A stretch of 64,000 nucleotides of DNA from Linanthus parryae (GCA_023055425.1 JALGPY010000005.1:77045495-77109494), one strand, 5' to 3'. Numbered from the stretch's first letter, positions 1 through 12,753 are shown. Notes: generated by a model not told the origin, from the letters alone. Numbers and translations are program-made.

Positions 1-95
1 AACACAACTTATTGCAACAGCAGGATAGGGATTCTATTTATGATTCCTCCATGGACATGAATGCAGATTGCCCAGAGCCTGAAGAGTCGACCTGA
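1..95 (+). CDS. 3' end of an unidentified protein-coding gene (partial)
   Basis: An open frame enters from the left edge in the frame starting at base 3 and runs about 30 codons to a TGA at 93-95. The tail is acidic and polar (it ends PEPEEST) with a glutamine run near the start. No other frame is open across this stretch, and the sequence after the stop is AT-rich and looks like a 3' UTR to roughly 320. The family cannot be identified from so short a tail. It could also be a chance open frame, but its position at the start of a long non-coding region fits a terminal exon. Confidence 0.45.
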   Translation, partial: HNLLQQQDRDSIYDSSMDMNADCPEPEEST

Positions 96-998
96 TTTTA
101 GCTTTCTTGCCATTTTATACTAGGTTTATCTGCTGTTGTCGATACAAAGTGGCTGCTGACCAAGTACTCAATTAGTGGACGAATTTGATGAAATAGGCAT
201 TTCTGTAATTTTATGTTGTAGTCGGAACTTGTAGAATTGCCCTTGTGGACTCTGAAACATCAATGTTGGTATCGACAGACATATGTTGAAAAGATACTAA
301 TTTTGTCTTCCTTCTATGTTTTTTGATATTCATGTCGCAGTTGTGGTTTCCCATTTTTGGCAGAGCCAAAAAAATACTGCACAGTATTCATATCTCCTCG
401 TCGAGAACTGATGTGGAGATTCGATTCTTTGGGGATGCAGAAAGGCGTCGGCATTTGCAGAAATTACAGAACATCTGATTATTTGACAAGAAACACAAAC
501 AAAAACAGTTTCATATTTAGGCAAGAAGTGAAATGAAAATAAAGCTCACCTACCTATGTAACATGTTCTTGCACTAGGGGGAATCCCATGCAAATACGGG
601 TGATTGTCCTTAAGGGTCCTAGAGGAAATGATTTATGATTACAACTCACTGAATTCTCAGGGGTTTGATCTTTTGAAAACCCCCTATTCTTTGCACTAGT
701 TGACAATGCCCATTTTAGCTTTACAAGACCCCACAACATAACTTTTCACTAAACAAACATAACTCAATGACCCATAACCACTGATTTTGCTCTAAAGGAG
801 GAGGATATGAAGATGGTTAAAGATGAGGAGCACAGCTTTTTTGACCTCTTCTTAATCATACACCCATCTGGGTTTCCTTTTATAACACAACCTCTCATGC
901 TTTAGGTTTCTCAGTTCTCCAATTACAATCTTTTGGGTGTATTAATATGATAGGTGGTATTTTTGACCAACTAAGGATATAGTGGAAAGAAAATACTA
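96..998. other. 3' flank and AT-rich intergenic DNA
   Basis: No coding signal is seen on either strand. The two minus-strand open frames at 330-524 and 554-739 have no recognisable domain and look like chance. The first 200-250 bases are probably the 3' UTR of the gene ending at 95. Confidence 0.4.
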
Positions 999-1250
999 CC
1001 ACTCCGTCTAAGTGTTTTGCATCATTTGGACTTTTTCATCCGTAGTTGGGTCACTTTGACCCTGTGATTTGGATCGCAAAACGAAATAATTTTTTGATAA
1101 TTTTTTGTGGTTTAGAATAAGAGTTACTCTACAACACTACGAAAAGATTATCTAAAATTTGTAAAATTTTGCTATCCAATTAATAGGTCAGAGTGACCTA
1201 GTAAATAATGGTAAAAGTCTAAATGGTGCAAAAGAGTTGGGACGAAGTGG
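999..1250. mobile_element. Stowaway-like MITE, copy 1
   Basis: This 252-bp foldback element is flanked by TA on each side (997-998 and 1251-1252). The ends are inverted repeats of about 40 bp beginning CCACTCCGTC on the left and ending GACGAAGTGG on the right. The inner parts also pair, with GGTCACTTTGACC-like and AGTGACC-like blocks. TA target duplication and a near-complete foldback are typical of Tc1/mariner-derived MITEs. A second copy is at 2313-2569. Confidence 0.75.
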
Positions 1251-2312
1251 TAGTAGAAACTAAGTAGGATGCCCGCTCTTTCAACTTTGATTGCTTTCAA
1301 AATGCCAATCTTATTTTCTACTAGGAGCAACGGAAATTAACTTTTGAGAGAAAAATACTTGAAACTAAGGCCCTGTTGTCGTTGCGTAATTTTAGGTGAC
1401 TTTCGTCGCGGTTTGGCAAAGCTAAAGTCGAGAAGAAAACTTTGGTCAAAAACCCCGTAAATCTAGAATTCGTGTTAAAAAAGAGGATTCCGGAATTGGC
1501 AAGTCCGGAATTGTGATTCTAATATATTTAAATTCACTTTTCAAAAGGTAGTTCCGATTCTACCATGGATGGGTTGTATTGTCCTTAGTTGCCACGTGTC
1601 AATCAGTGAACGACCGGATTATTAAAATATAACAGTCATTCTCTTTTTATTTTAGTATTCCGGTCTCTAATAAACAAATTAATCCAAAATCCTACTATTC
1701 TCTTTAGAATTTTAAATTTGACAAAAACATATTATTAATTTAGAATAAATTATCATATTCAAACACCTAAAATTAAAGGAGCACATTAGCTAAATAGTGC
1801 AGTTAATCTACCTCATCCAAACATCGCCATTAGAATTTGGCAATTTTATTGAACTAGAAGTATGCACTTACTAGTTACTAATCCTTTAAAATATTAATAT
1901 GCATTTTCCAAACCCTAAAAAAATATCATTGATATCTTGAAACTGAAAGTATTCTTACTTATTTTCATTGTCCCTTAAATCTTCTGTCTACCAACTCCAA
2001 AAAACTCCAAGCTGCTCTAGAGAAGAGAATAGGGTGTCACAAATGAATCCGTAATAATACTTTTAGCATTTGTTGTATCACCTTGTGGGGAAATTGATTT
2101 TAAACCCAATAAGAAATATAATTATTGCCGAAAGATGTTCTCCATTAAGAAACAACATATGGTCCAATAGAGAGGGCATCAAATTTGCCTCAACTTGACA
2201 CATTATTTTGGAAAGAAAGAGATGTTCATTTTCCTCCTACCATAAAGTTAGAATAAGAGCTATCACATCATTGCACGGCCTAAAGGAACAAACCTCCCTC
2301 CCCTCTTACGTA

Positions 2313-2569
2313 CCACTCTGTCCCAGCTCCTTCTTCCCATCCTGACTTTTTGACTCGTATCTGAGTCACTTTGACCGGGTAATTTGGATGGTAAAACAAT
2401 GCGATTTTTGATAATTTTTTCACCGTGTTATAGAGCAACCTTTACTCCACAATGCAATGAAAAAATTATCAAAAAATAATATCATTTTGCTATCCAAATC
2501 ATCGGGTCAAAGTGACCCAATTAATAGTGGTAAAAATTAAATTGAGAAGAAAGAGCTGGGACAGAGTGG
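2313..2569. mobile_element. Stowaway-like MITE, copy 2
   Basis: This copy is 257 bp and flanked by TA (2311-2312 and 2570-2571). The terminal inverted repeats start CCACTCTGTCCCAGCTC and match almost perfectly at the two ends, better than in copy 1. The interior shares the GGGTCAAAGTGACCC and TTTTTGATAATTTTTT-type blocks of the copy at 999-1250, so the two are the same family. Confidence 0.8.
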
Positions 2570-2571
2570 TA

Positions 2572-4940
2572 CCACATTACAATATTTATGGAACACCTAT
2601 CCATATCATTGATGTACCCAAAAAGCAATATGTGAAGATCAAGAGGATCACATTTTATAAACATTATTAGGGACAATAATTTTTTTTCCACCTTTATAAT
2701 TCCATTTCTAGCTCATCATCTTTTTACACGATTTGAAATCAAAAGAGTTGTAAATAAAGTCATTCTCCCTTTTATTTAAAAGGATCATCTCGACATCGCA
2801 ATGTTATTTATTTATTTTCTTGTTTCTTCTTTTACTTGTAGAAGATCAGGAATGTCGTCTCCTCCTTTAATGGTGATTGCCAGACGGATGAATGCCAACT
2901 TACGACTTTTGTACCGGAAAAATTGATAGATTATTTTTTTGAATTATCTTTTTGAAGTTATTAGACCAGAAGATGGTTATGATTTTACTAGAACAGTTCT
3001 AATATTTGTTTAATTTGATGACATTTCAATAGTATGTTGTCAAGTTATGTATAATAAACCCATTCAAACATTACATGTTCTAGCAGCATCACATTTTATG
3101 GGCAAACACCTTTTCATTTGATATATAAATAGAATACATTTTTTCGAAATTAGTTACTTTTAACAAGTTATCTGATAAAATATATTTTACTTTAGTGACT
3201 GATGTATTAAGATTGACATGCTAACATGTTATCGACAGAAAAGACCAATTGCACCATCAACATGTTGCTCCTCTTAGCACAATATACCACTTACCAACTA
3301 CGCAACTTGTTGATGGCAAGAGTATCAAGTTGACTTATCATGTGATTGACATCTGAACGAATTTACTCAATAACTGTCAATCACGTGATAAGTACACATT
3401 CAGTTTCTAAGCACACATACACTTAAAGTACCCTGCATAACTTTCTTGTATAATATGCCTATTAAAAAGAAGCATTGGGGGTGGTTTAAGTTAGGGTTGT
3501 ACAAGTCTCAATAGCTTGTTTTAATTGACGTGTAGGAAAATTTATTTTATACTATTTCGAGTCGGTTTGATGCAACAACAATTTTACATTTACGTTGGTG
3601 AAACTGCACTTAGTAATAAGAAGTAGATGTTGGTGAACATGATCTTTGTAATAGAAATAGAAGTGTACATTTTAAGGACCATAACCACAACAAAAGTAGT
3701 AAAGTAGACACAGAATGCAAATTTTCCTACGTCTAGTTATGCCAAACATAATAGAGGCATTGTGTCTGTTTGGATGAGATTAACTCGAAAGATAGATTAT
3801 AGTAAAATAACTGAGATTTTCAATTAAACTTCTCCAAAACAAACAAATGGCTGGAATCTTTTTGATAGATTTCAGATTGTTTTCGAGGGATTTTCTTGTT
3901 ATTTTGGTGGAATCTCCAGATTGTTTTGGAGGGAATCCATAATTATTGGGGGGAGGGGGTGGTGAGAGGTTTCCGCATCGTAAAAAAATTATGAACTTAA
4001 TAAAAACAATTACCAATGATCTATAACACTACTGAGCTTTAAATGTCAATAGCTCTCAAGTCTTCCAAACAGCCCTACTTCATAATCGCAAAGCTTTTTA
4101 CAATATGATGATGATGAAAAAGTTCCTTAAAACTCCATAGCGTAATTACAAGATTGTCACAATTAAAATACAACTATAGTTACGTGGTAGTCGAACCCAA
4201 ATGCAAAGGGACGCTTCTATAAAATGTCGTGACATAAATTTGTGGCCTAGTTATATGATTCCGTTAATTTAGTACGGACAGTCAATAATTTTCAATTACG
4301 TAACATTAGGATTTTTTCTTATAAACAATGACAATAATCTTTGGAAAATACATAATTTACACACAAATAATCACGTAACTAGAACACTAACTGATTGTTG
4401 CGTATTGCAAGCAAGTTATTTTTTCTTCAACACTTTATATATTAAAATAAATCGCTTCAGAACTTTCATATAGATTTTTCTACATGCCGTCGCCAATAAT
4501 GTAGTAACCACATGAAAGTACATTGTCTTTGGTGCCGGCGCAACACAACTTCTCAATGCAACAGTTTACGCCCTCTCCCTTGAAAATTCGTCATCCCAAT
4601 AACAGTTGTAGCTTCAATCCTTTATTTTCGTGTATGTTGCAATGTGTAGCTCCCATTTTTATTATGTTTCTAATACAACATGTTAAGTTCTTTTCAGAGA
4701 ATTACATTACATATATATAGTCTTGTTTTGTTCAAAATTCTATCGCTGAACTAACACCCGTACGTTAAGTTAACATTGTGTCTCATGAAAATATGATAAT
4801 AAAAAGGTAATGATGACGTGACAGAACTGATAAGTTACAACTTACAATTGCCCAATTTTGAAATGAAAACCGAAAACACATGAGAATATTTAGAAAACAA
4901 ACACATCTGTTACTCTATTTAGTAGTACAGGGGAAATTGG
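2572..4940. other. AT-rich intergenic DNA with one weak foldback
   Basis: No gene is visible. At 3762-4075 the ends read CTGTTTGGATGAG and, on the opposite strand, GGGCTGTTTGGAAGAC, which resembles a short hAT-type MITE, but no target duplication was found. Short open frames at 3780-4016 and 4523-4720 have no family resemblance. Confidence 0.35.
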
Positions 4941-4949
4941 AGGTACTAC

Positions 4950-5381
4950 TTTTTATTTTCGTTGGCAGCCTCCTCGGTGGAACCAAATTCATCGCCGATC
5001 ACTCGGCCGCAGAGAACTTCTCTTCTTAATAAAGAACCTCTCTCGGTTCACTCTCTTTCCCTTTTCCAAGTTTCTGTTTATTGCCAGACCCGATCTGCGA
5101 TGATGGAATTACCGGCCCGGCGAGGTTTCAACTGAGTTTCCGGCGGTTCCTGCTCATCTCAGATCTGTCCAGTGCTTACGGAGATCTCGGGTACGTGTCT
5201 GTTCTGCTTCTGCTACTGCGTACTGGGTCATGATTCAAGTCACAGAGTAGTTCAGAGTCAGTGTTTGCGAGTGACTGATTTGTTTCCGTTTCTGGTTAAA
5301 TTGCTTTTAATGTGGTGGCTCTTAGAAAGAAGATACTGGGTTTTTGTTAACACTTGTTGTTTCCCAATTTGATAACTGATT

Positions 5382-5424
<43 letters not shown>

Positions 5425-6049
5425 CACTCATTTCTGCATATGTTATGGTTGTGGGCTTGTGGGTTTTAGCTATTTTTTGTTACCCTTTATTTGAATGAAT
5501 GATAGCTTGATGGGTATCTGTAAGTGTGGATTCATGATAAATGGTTGATCCAGAATGTATGTGGTCGTATATATTGTGGATAAATTCTTTCTCAAACTGA
5601 CATTCATAGATTTTGGTTACTTTAAGCATGTGACAAATCTGGCAACTAATAATGTAGTAAAAATGTTTGTAGTATTTACATATTTTTCTTTCATTTCTCC
5701 GTAGAGGTGGTAAATGTCACTGGAGTATTACTTGTAAGAAGTTCTCTTTTGATTGTGGTGGAGTAGATGGGAGTTGATTTAGGCAATATAGAGTGAAGAG
5801 TTCATTTAGAGTGAGCGGCATGAGAAACTTTGAAACCAAAGCCGGAGACTGTGTGCGTATGTGTGTTTGGTCATATTCATGTTAGCCTGTTTCCTTTTGG
5901 TTAATGTTGGGGTGAGCTAAACAGCGGTTTCATTGAGCTGACCATATTAGGCATGTGATGAACACAGGTACAGTGCTAAGTGACTGCATTTGGTTGGAAG
6001 TGAAGGAGGTATAAAGGAGTTATATGGTGTGCCCAGATGAACAAGACTG
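4950..6049 (+). other. Probable 5' UTR exon and leader intron of the CaaX-protein gene
   Basis: A pyrimidine-rich stretch at about 5000-5190 looks like a 5' leader. It ends at a good donor, CGG|GTACGT at 5190/5191. A long AT-rich intron with a 41-base poly-T tract follows, with AG acceptors available near 5923 and 5968 before the ATG at 6050. The transcription start and exact acceptor cannot be fixed without transcripts. Confidence 0.45.
5384..5424 (+). repeat. Poly-T tract (41 nt)
   Basis: An uninterrupted run of T lies inside the leader intron. It could be the remnant of a reverse-oriented poly-A tail, but no retroelement body is recognisable next to it. Confidence 0.9.
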
Positions 6050-9000
6050 ATGTTATTGGCAGTGGAAGGAGGAGGATTTTTCTCTTCTTCGGCTTCAGGG
6101 TATAGTAAGGGCCTGAGCCTTCTTCTCTTGGGCCAGAAGAGAGACGAAAAATCCATGAGAGTATCGCCGTGGAATCAATACCAGTTGGTCGACCAAGAAT
6201 CTGACCTCCAGCTGGCTTCAAGGAAGAACCGGCTTTTCCGCAGGTGCGCCTCCTTTGTCTGCTTGGGCCATGCTGGAGCAGGTACTGAGAGTCCGTCTCC
6301 TTTGAAAGTAGGCCCTACTCAACAGAAAGATGTTGCTCCAAGCCCATTAACTGACAAGGGAAAGGATAAGATCCACACAACTAACGACGTTAATGCTGTT
6401 AGTAATCTACAGCTTGCTCTTAAGAGTAATTTAAAGAAGCCTACAGATGATGTCCTGGTATCTAGTGGTGCTATAAGTGAACGTGAGTCATGTTCTGAGA
6501 AGGTTCACGATGCCCCTGCTCAATTGAATAGGAGAACAGTACAATGGACGGATATTGCAGGAGGAGAGCTTACTGAGATCCGGGAATTTGAACCCAGGTA
6601 TGAAAAGAATATATATTTGTTATGAGCAGATACGACTTTGATTTTCTTTTTATTTTCGCATAGCTTTGTTATGAATTTTCCAGTTGATTAGGTTAATAAA
6701 TATGGCCAAGCTCACCTTTTAAAGAAATTTTCTCTGGAAGATAAGGTTTGATTGTCAGTATCCGTTTTTTGCTAGAGCTAATTTAGAGTATCCAAAATTT
6801 ATGTCCTAATTGTGATAACATCCAGCATTCACTTTATCAGAAGCTACCTAGTGTTTCATATTGCCAATTGTGTAAAAACGAAAGTGTAGAGAGTTGTCAA
6901 CTTTGATATGTTGAGAAGTCAAAGAGATAACTGCATTTATGACTTGGGTAATAGAAAATCATGAACTTCCATGTGTGGCCCTTTTTTATAACTTCTGAAT
7001 GGTCTCAATTCTTCATATGTTTTGGAAGCTACTTTTGCCGCTAGTGGTAAAATGGGCAGGCATGAAACATCAAATATTGGCATTATTTCGAGAGGTGAAG
7101 ACACACTGTAGCTCAAAGGTGCTTGTTACTATATGGAAGGGTGTATTGGGCTTTGTTCAGATGATTCGTGAAGTTATAATGTTTTCTTGTGTATTCTTCG
7201 GCTCTTTTCTTAAATCGTGAGAATGAGATTGAGGCTCTGTTTGTTTGGCGGTAAAACATTTTCCTGTAAAATGTTTTCCCTTGTTTTGGTGTTTGGTTCG
7301 CCATTTCTCTCGTAAAATGTTCTCCCTTTTTATTTTTTTTCACTCACATGATGTAAAATGATTTACACGTTTAAAATTCGTAAGCCATTTCCGGGAAGTG
7401 ATAGAGCATGGCAACAACTCATACAAACACCTCCACCACCAATAACCACCATTGCCGCCACCCACGTCTACCCCCACTGCCTCCAACACGACCTCTCATG
7501 CTGCTCCGCCACCACAAACTGCTTTGCTAAATGTTTTGCAAGTGTCAACCAAACACGGGAAAATGAGTGCAAAGAAAACTTTTCACGAAAAATATTTTAC
7601 GCGTTGAATATTTTCCTTTGTAAAACATTTTACTGCCAACCAAACATAGCCTGAGTGTATTAGATTTTTCCTTGAAGCAGGCTGCTGCTTTGCCACATGT
7701 CAATGTTACTCCCATGATAAAAAGCGATACCTTGGAGATGAAATTACCTAAATTAACTGGAAAAAATAATAAATTCATAGGGTTCTGGGACCACCATTGA
7801 CTTCCATTTGCGGACTAGGTTTAAGTTCAAAGGGTTATCCATAGTTGTCGGTATATTAGAATAGGTGATCATTTATGGTATTGTCAGTACCGGATGATCA
7901 ACAAACCAATAGGCAGTAGCTATCTATTGTACTGTATCCTAAACCGCTAGTTAAAACGGACACACCATATGTATCATCTCATGTGACTCAAAACATATCA
8001 TTCAACCGTACGTACTTCATTGTGCTATACAAGTCATATCACATACTGATATCCACTATGCCCAATATGGGGCATCATCATTGTATGATGCAAAGTGATC
8101 ACATTTTTCTCTAAAAACAAACCACGAAGATCATACTCTACCCAAAATGCAAAGTGATCACATTTTTCTCTCAAAACAAACCACGAAAGATCATACTCTA
8201 CCCTAATCTACACCAGTGCAGAGAAACAAAATCTACCGAAATAGTGGTGGGGGATGCTGAAGCCAAAGAAACATTTCTTGTTGGTGAACAAACTTCAGTT
8301 TTAACCTATATATGACAGCAGTGTAGGAATATTTGTGACATACAGTGTTTAATTCTGCAATTCACCATATTTAATAAAATTTGTGTTCTGTTGGAGTGAA
8401 AGTCTCTAGAGGTGAGTGTTAGATACTAGGTTAGGGTGCAGAAGGAAATAGAAGGAAAGGGAAGGTTGGTCACTGTTCTAATGTGACATTAGGCCCTTAT
8501 GGTTATGGGCTGTGGAAGGGTATTCGAGCATGATGAGATCGTTTTGTGGATCGAGTTAGGTACATGATGGGTTCAGGAGTCCGAGTTCGCTTTTGGGAGG
8601 ACCAATTGGGTGGGGGAGGACTGAGAAGTCTTTGTCAAGCAAGTCTCTGTTTCTTTATTTTATGGCTCAAGACCCCAAAGAGCTAGTTAGCCTTTCGATG
8701 TGTAGTTTGTTGGAGAATGATTTACCAGTTTGTTTGTACACGTTCTTTTTGGTTCTATACAAGTGTTGATTACCTATAAAGATATATCCCCAGTTGACCT
8801 TGTGCCTTCACTTGAAACTACTTTTTCTGTAACATTGGGTGAATCTTCCATTATTACCTAACATTTTCATGATTAGAATTAAAGAAATATAGTCATATAT
8901 ATTGAATCGATTTTAGGGCGCTGCACGGTATTGCCCTTGCATACCCTGCAGAAAAAACTTCAGTTTCATTGACAATAAGAATCACAACCTTCCAAACTTG

Positions 9001-11938
9001 TGATCGTGATTGCTAGGCTATATTGGGCAAGGGTGTTGCCGCATTCCATTTATGTGTGGACAACTGGTGCCCAACTTAAGATTCGTCATTGTAGGGTGCT
9101 GAATTGTTGTACAATTTATCATAATTTATAGTAGTGCATGTGCATCAACAGTGGTCTAGGGTTCTTTGAGGGTTGATGTTCGTAATATATCAATTGCTTC
9201 TTCACTGTCAAATATTACATTCTGAGGCCACTTCTGTGGAGGAGGATGTACGTAACATCACATGTAGGGCAGTTTTCTTTGTTGGTAACATATAACTGCT
9301 TATATAATGATGAACTGCATGTAACATAATAGTTTCTCTAAGTATTAAAAAAATCTATTATAACTGTATCAAAGGGTGGGTGTTCTGGGCTTCTGGCTGT
9401 GACAGAAAAGAGAACGCGAGGCTGTTGGGCATGAAAACCTGAATACCTGTAGCTGTTATACTGAAAACCAATACTGTTCCTTTTCTTACAGTTCACTTTT
9501 ACTCCTGAAGATAAAACTAAACTCAACAAGTCCTTTCGCAATTCACTTTGGGTGGCTAGACAGTAAATGTCCTTTGTTTCTTTCCTAAGCTGTTTTCTAT
9601 TAGATTTTATTAAGCCATGTTTGCTGTCTCGCGTCATGCTCGCCTTTGTCTCCTCTAGTTCTTACCACCCTTAAGGTTCCCTGAGTACTTTTATCGGTTG
9701 GTGTGTACTGCCTATGGTGGACCCTGTGAAATTTCCTCTAATGCATTTAATTCATTTTAACATGCAACAATTCGATCCCTGGGTTCATTGTAAATCATTC
9801 TTTATTTATGTTATCATTTTTCTAATGTCAACTCAACCATCCAAGTGTTGTCACTCAAGTATTGTTATTTATTGCATTTCATCAAAACATTTCACAGTTA
9901 AAGGAATGCACCAGACATTGTAGTATGGTATTATACCTGTAAATGAAATTTCAATTTAGCTTAGCCAGTATATGATTATCGTAGCACACTCCTTAGGCAC
10001 TACACCGAATCATCATGACCTGCTTGTGGCTCACATCTTTATCTGCTTCTCAATCTTTTTTGTATAATTTGACCTCTCCAGATATCTGGAATGATCCTTA
10101 GGTGGTTGTTCTTAATCACCTTCTTGTCAGTCTAGTTATGCATTATGTATTGTGAACCTTCTATTGATGTATAACCTTTTATTTTGTCAAGTAAAGGAGC
10201 TCTGATTTTGAAAGAAACTGATGTATATATGTAATTATTTATAAGCTATATGAATTTAATTTTGTACAAGTTATATGAAATCCTAAAGATCTTTTTAGAT
10301 TAATGATCAATCACTATCAGTTGCACTCCCTCATTATCTTGAAGGGCATTTCTATGTAATAACATTCCATATTGCTATTTGAGATATTTTGTAATACCAT
10401 CTGACAACGAATTTGAACAGTTCACATCATAGTCCTAAAAGCCGGACCAGAATTGGATCGGCCTTGCACAGAACCGGTCAAAACCGGTCAAAAACCAGCC
10501 GGTTTACGGCCTAACAGGCAACCTGGGCAGGTTGAAACCAGCCAGTTTCCAATAATTTTAAAAAGTTATTACTTGTGTTGAGCCTGAGAATCGAACTCCG
10601 GAAACATGAGAAAAAAAAATCATAATTTGTGTTGAGCGGCCTGCGAATCGAACTCCGGACCTGAGAAGTTTTACGTTCGCAGCAACATACCACTGGGCCA
10701 AGAGGCCATATAAATTACAAGTATACATTTTGGTTCACATTTTGAATATAAAATGTTATGAGTCTCATATCTTTATAATTGTCACTAAATATTCTTTAAT
10801 AAATATAACTACTAATAATGACATTGTAATGCTAAACAAACTTTAGATGGAAACACTTAGATTTTATTGGATCAAATTTGTACCGATCATCTTGAAAACT
10901 GAAACAAATTCATATCACTACGTTTGTGTTCTCAAATGTTATCAAATATACACATAATCAGCTATTGTATCAAGTGTTCAAAAGATAGTTTTCTGAAAAC
11001 ACGAGTCCATACTAAATTACGCATAGACATTTGTTCTTTTACCATTTTTTTCTAAAGTACGCGTGGATGTAGTTGTGTGTGTGTGTGTGTGTTTTACCAA
11101 ATTGTAGTTTTAAAATCATTAAGCTGATATGTTTTCATAACTTATGTGATGTTATTATTGTGCAATTTGATTAATATGTTGGTCACATTTAGGTTTTCAG
11201 GTCATATATTTTAATTAAAGTCGTTCGACCGGTTGAAACTCAAACCAATCCCTCACCGGTTCAATAGCTGGTCTGGTTTTTAAAACTGCGGTTCGCATTG
11301 CCTTTGTTCTTTGTATGGTGGTAGAGAGATCCACTTTAGAAAATTCTGTTTCCTGACTAGCTAACAAAAGTGCTTTAATCAACTGACTACTACTTCATTT
11401 GGCAAATAACTGGAAATTGAAGGCATTGAAATCGCAAAGTACTCTGCTTATCAATCTTGTAAATGGCTTGAAGACAATTTTCTTTTTCTGCATATGCAGA
11501 TACTGAGGAGATTCTATAATTTAGTAGTAGAATTAATCGATAATCCCTTCCTATTTGTGTATTGTTCATGTCCACGTGTCCTTGTTACTGTACGGGATTG
11601 AAGTTTGGCAAAAATGGCCCCAAGACTTGTTATCTCAGAATCGTCCAACTGTTTTGCTTTCCCGTTGAATTAGTGAAGTTATGATTTTGAAGGGAATCTT
11701 TCTCACCTTCATTTCCATATTACCCAACTCCTCTCACTCTCACTCTCACTCTTAAGTTATCTGGAAATGACAATTTGTCTTATTATTGTTGATGTGTTAC
11801 ACTTTCTGCCCTTATTGCTTTATGTGTGATCAATATGTTGATATTGGCGAATTTATCTCCTACGACAGTGATACGGGCGAATCAGACGATGAATTCGAGG
11901 ACGGAAATGAAAGAACCTGTTCATGCAGAATAATGTAG
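6050..11938 (+). CDS. Plant-specific small protein with C-terminal CaaX-like motif
   Basis: Two coding exons are supported: 6050-6597 and 11869-11938. The donor is CCCAG|GTATGA at 6597/6598 and the acceptor CGACAG|T at 11868/11869. The split codon becomes Ser and the frame stays open to TAG at 11936-11938, giving about 205 residues. The N-terminus is hydrophobic/Ser-rich (FSSSASGYSKGLSLLLLG), followed by a basic segment, a polar low-complexity middle and a conserved-looking tail with WTDIAGGELTEIREFEP, an acidic stretch and CSCRIM. I recognise this layout from uncharacterised plant proteins; no enzymatic domain is seen. The last four residues (CRIM) fit a farnesylation-type CaaX box, and the Cys two residues before could be acylated, so membrane attachment is an inference. 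The start fits the family N-terminus. The 5271-bp intron holds a MITE and a hAT element. Confidence 0.8.
7233..7651. mobile_element. hAT-like MITE, copy A, in the CaaX-gene intron
   Basis: The ends read GGCTCTGTTTGTTTGGCGG and, from the other strand, GGCTATGTTTGGTTGGCAG, each followed by repeated TAAAA(C/T)ATTTT motifs. The interior has a CCACCACC-rich stretch. A close relative is in the first intron of the kinase gene (41148-41541). A clean 8-bp target duplication was not found, so the superfamily assignment rests on the ends. Confidence 0.7.
8088..8203. repeat. Tandem duplication of a ~57-bp unit
   Basis: Two adjacent copies (8088-8143 and 8147-8203) both run from ATGCAAAGTGATCACATTT to GATCATACTCTACCC and differ by a few substitutions and one inserted A. 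They lie in the CaaX-gene intron. No coding role is seen. Confidence 0.85.
10572..10710 (-). repeat. tRNA-derived (SINE-like) segment inside the hAT element
   Basis: Read on the minus strand, a TGGCCCAGTGGTATGTTG-type A box is followed about 45 bases later by GGAGTTCGATTC, a Pol III B box. The B-box portion appears twice (10587-10602 and 10644-10655). No intact tRNA cloverleaf can be drawn, so this is a SINE or tRNA-like remnant, not a tRNA gene. Confidence 0.5.
11074..11092. repeat. (GT)n microsatellite
   Basis: A short GT dinucleotide run lies inside the hAT element. Confidence 0.85.
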
Positions 11939-12600
11939 CTTTTGTGAGACCAATGTGTTGGCTGGCTCGAATTCCCCAAGGAGGTGGGAGGTGGAGGTAA
12001 TTGTCAAGTACTGAAGCTGTCACTAGCTTAGCTGAGCTTCCTTCATTTCACTCCTGCTGAAGTGTGGATAAAAGAAAGCACAGAAGTAGTCGATGACAGG
12101 ATCTGATCTGAGCCGGCTCACCGAATCGTTAGTTTTGTCTATATTCCGTTGTTTTTTGGGACTTCAAGGTTTTGCAATTTGGCGTTAATCTTTCCATTTC
12201 TTTCTTTGTAGTCAATTTTTTTATTTCATGTTCCTGCATAGTAACTTTGGGCAGCAATTATGCTGGCCATTTTAGTTTCCATTTCAGCCTGTTCTTTTTT
12301 GAGTTGTCAGACACAAACAGTTGCAGAGAGTATTTGTATTTATAGGAAGCTGTAATACAGTTGAGTTCATGAAGAGTGCCTAAACAGGTAAAACTCAGGT
12401 TTTCCAGCCCTTTTACTGAATTTGAATGCTTAATGCAGTTTTCTTTCAAAAAAAAAAAAGAATGCTTTATGCAGGTATTTTCCTTGCAAAGTTGTACCAA
12501 ACCATGATCAACAGGTCCTCTTATGGTTCCCACAGGTACTGACGCATCCTAATCACCACCACATCTGAGTCCACCATTAAGTCACGTCCCCTAGCAGACG
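11939..12600 (+). other. 3' UTR of the CaaX-protein gene and downstream flank
   Basis: The sequence is T-rich and non-coding after the TAG at 11936-11938. TTGTAGTC/TTTATTTCATG-type sequence near 12205-12230 could hold the polyadenylation site. A short A run at 12448-12459 is the only other notable feature. Confidence 0.4.
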
Positions 12601-12602
12601 TC

Positions 12603-12753
12603 ACACCAGTGTCCAGAGCTCTGCCTTCCATTTTTGATAGGGGGCCTTTGGCAGGCTCAATGTGTTCAGAAGGCAAAACACCAGTGTCCAGAGCTCTGCC
12701 TTCCATTTTTGATAGGGAGCCTTTGGCAGGCTCAATGTGTTCAGAAGGCAAAA
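12603..12753. repeat. Tandem duplication of a 75-bp unit
   Basis: Two copies (from 12603 and from 12678) differ at about one base. The period is exactly 25 codons, so open frames on both strands carry a repeated 25-residue peptide. The minus-strand frame (12521-12751) continues into the non-repeated stretch RDLMVDSDVVVIRMRQYL, which looks more protein-like than the plus frame. I do not recognise a family. It may be a fragment of a coding exon. Confidence 0.8.

Larger units (their letters stand above)
10428..11290. mobile_element. Non-autonomous hAT element with tRNA-like segment
   Basis: The left end starts CATAGTCCTAAAAGCCGGAC. The right end, read on the opposite strand, starts CGCAGTTTTAAAAACCAGAC; the two match at about 18 of 23 positions. 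The flanks are GTTCACAT (10420-10427) and GTTCGCAT (11291-11298), an 8-bp duplication with one change, as expected for hAT. The 863-bp body has no transposase. It contains a minus-strand segment with Pol III A-box-like (10681-10699) and B-box-like (10644-10655) sequences, and a partial repeat of the B-box part at 10587-10602. Confidence 0.7.

Noticed and set aside
1370..1830. hAT-like element beginning GGCCCTGTTG
   Set aside because: The proposed ends do not pair well and no target duplication is present.
10620..10710. tRNA gene
   Set aside because: Pol III boxes are present, but no acceptor stem or complete cloverleaf can be formed.
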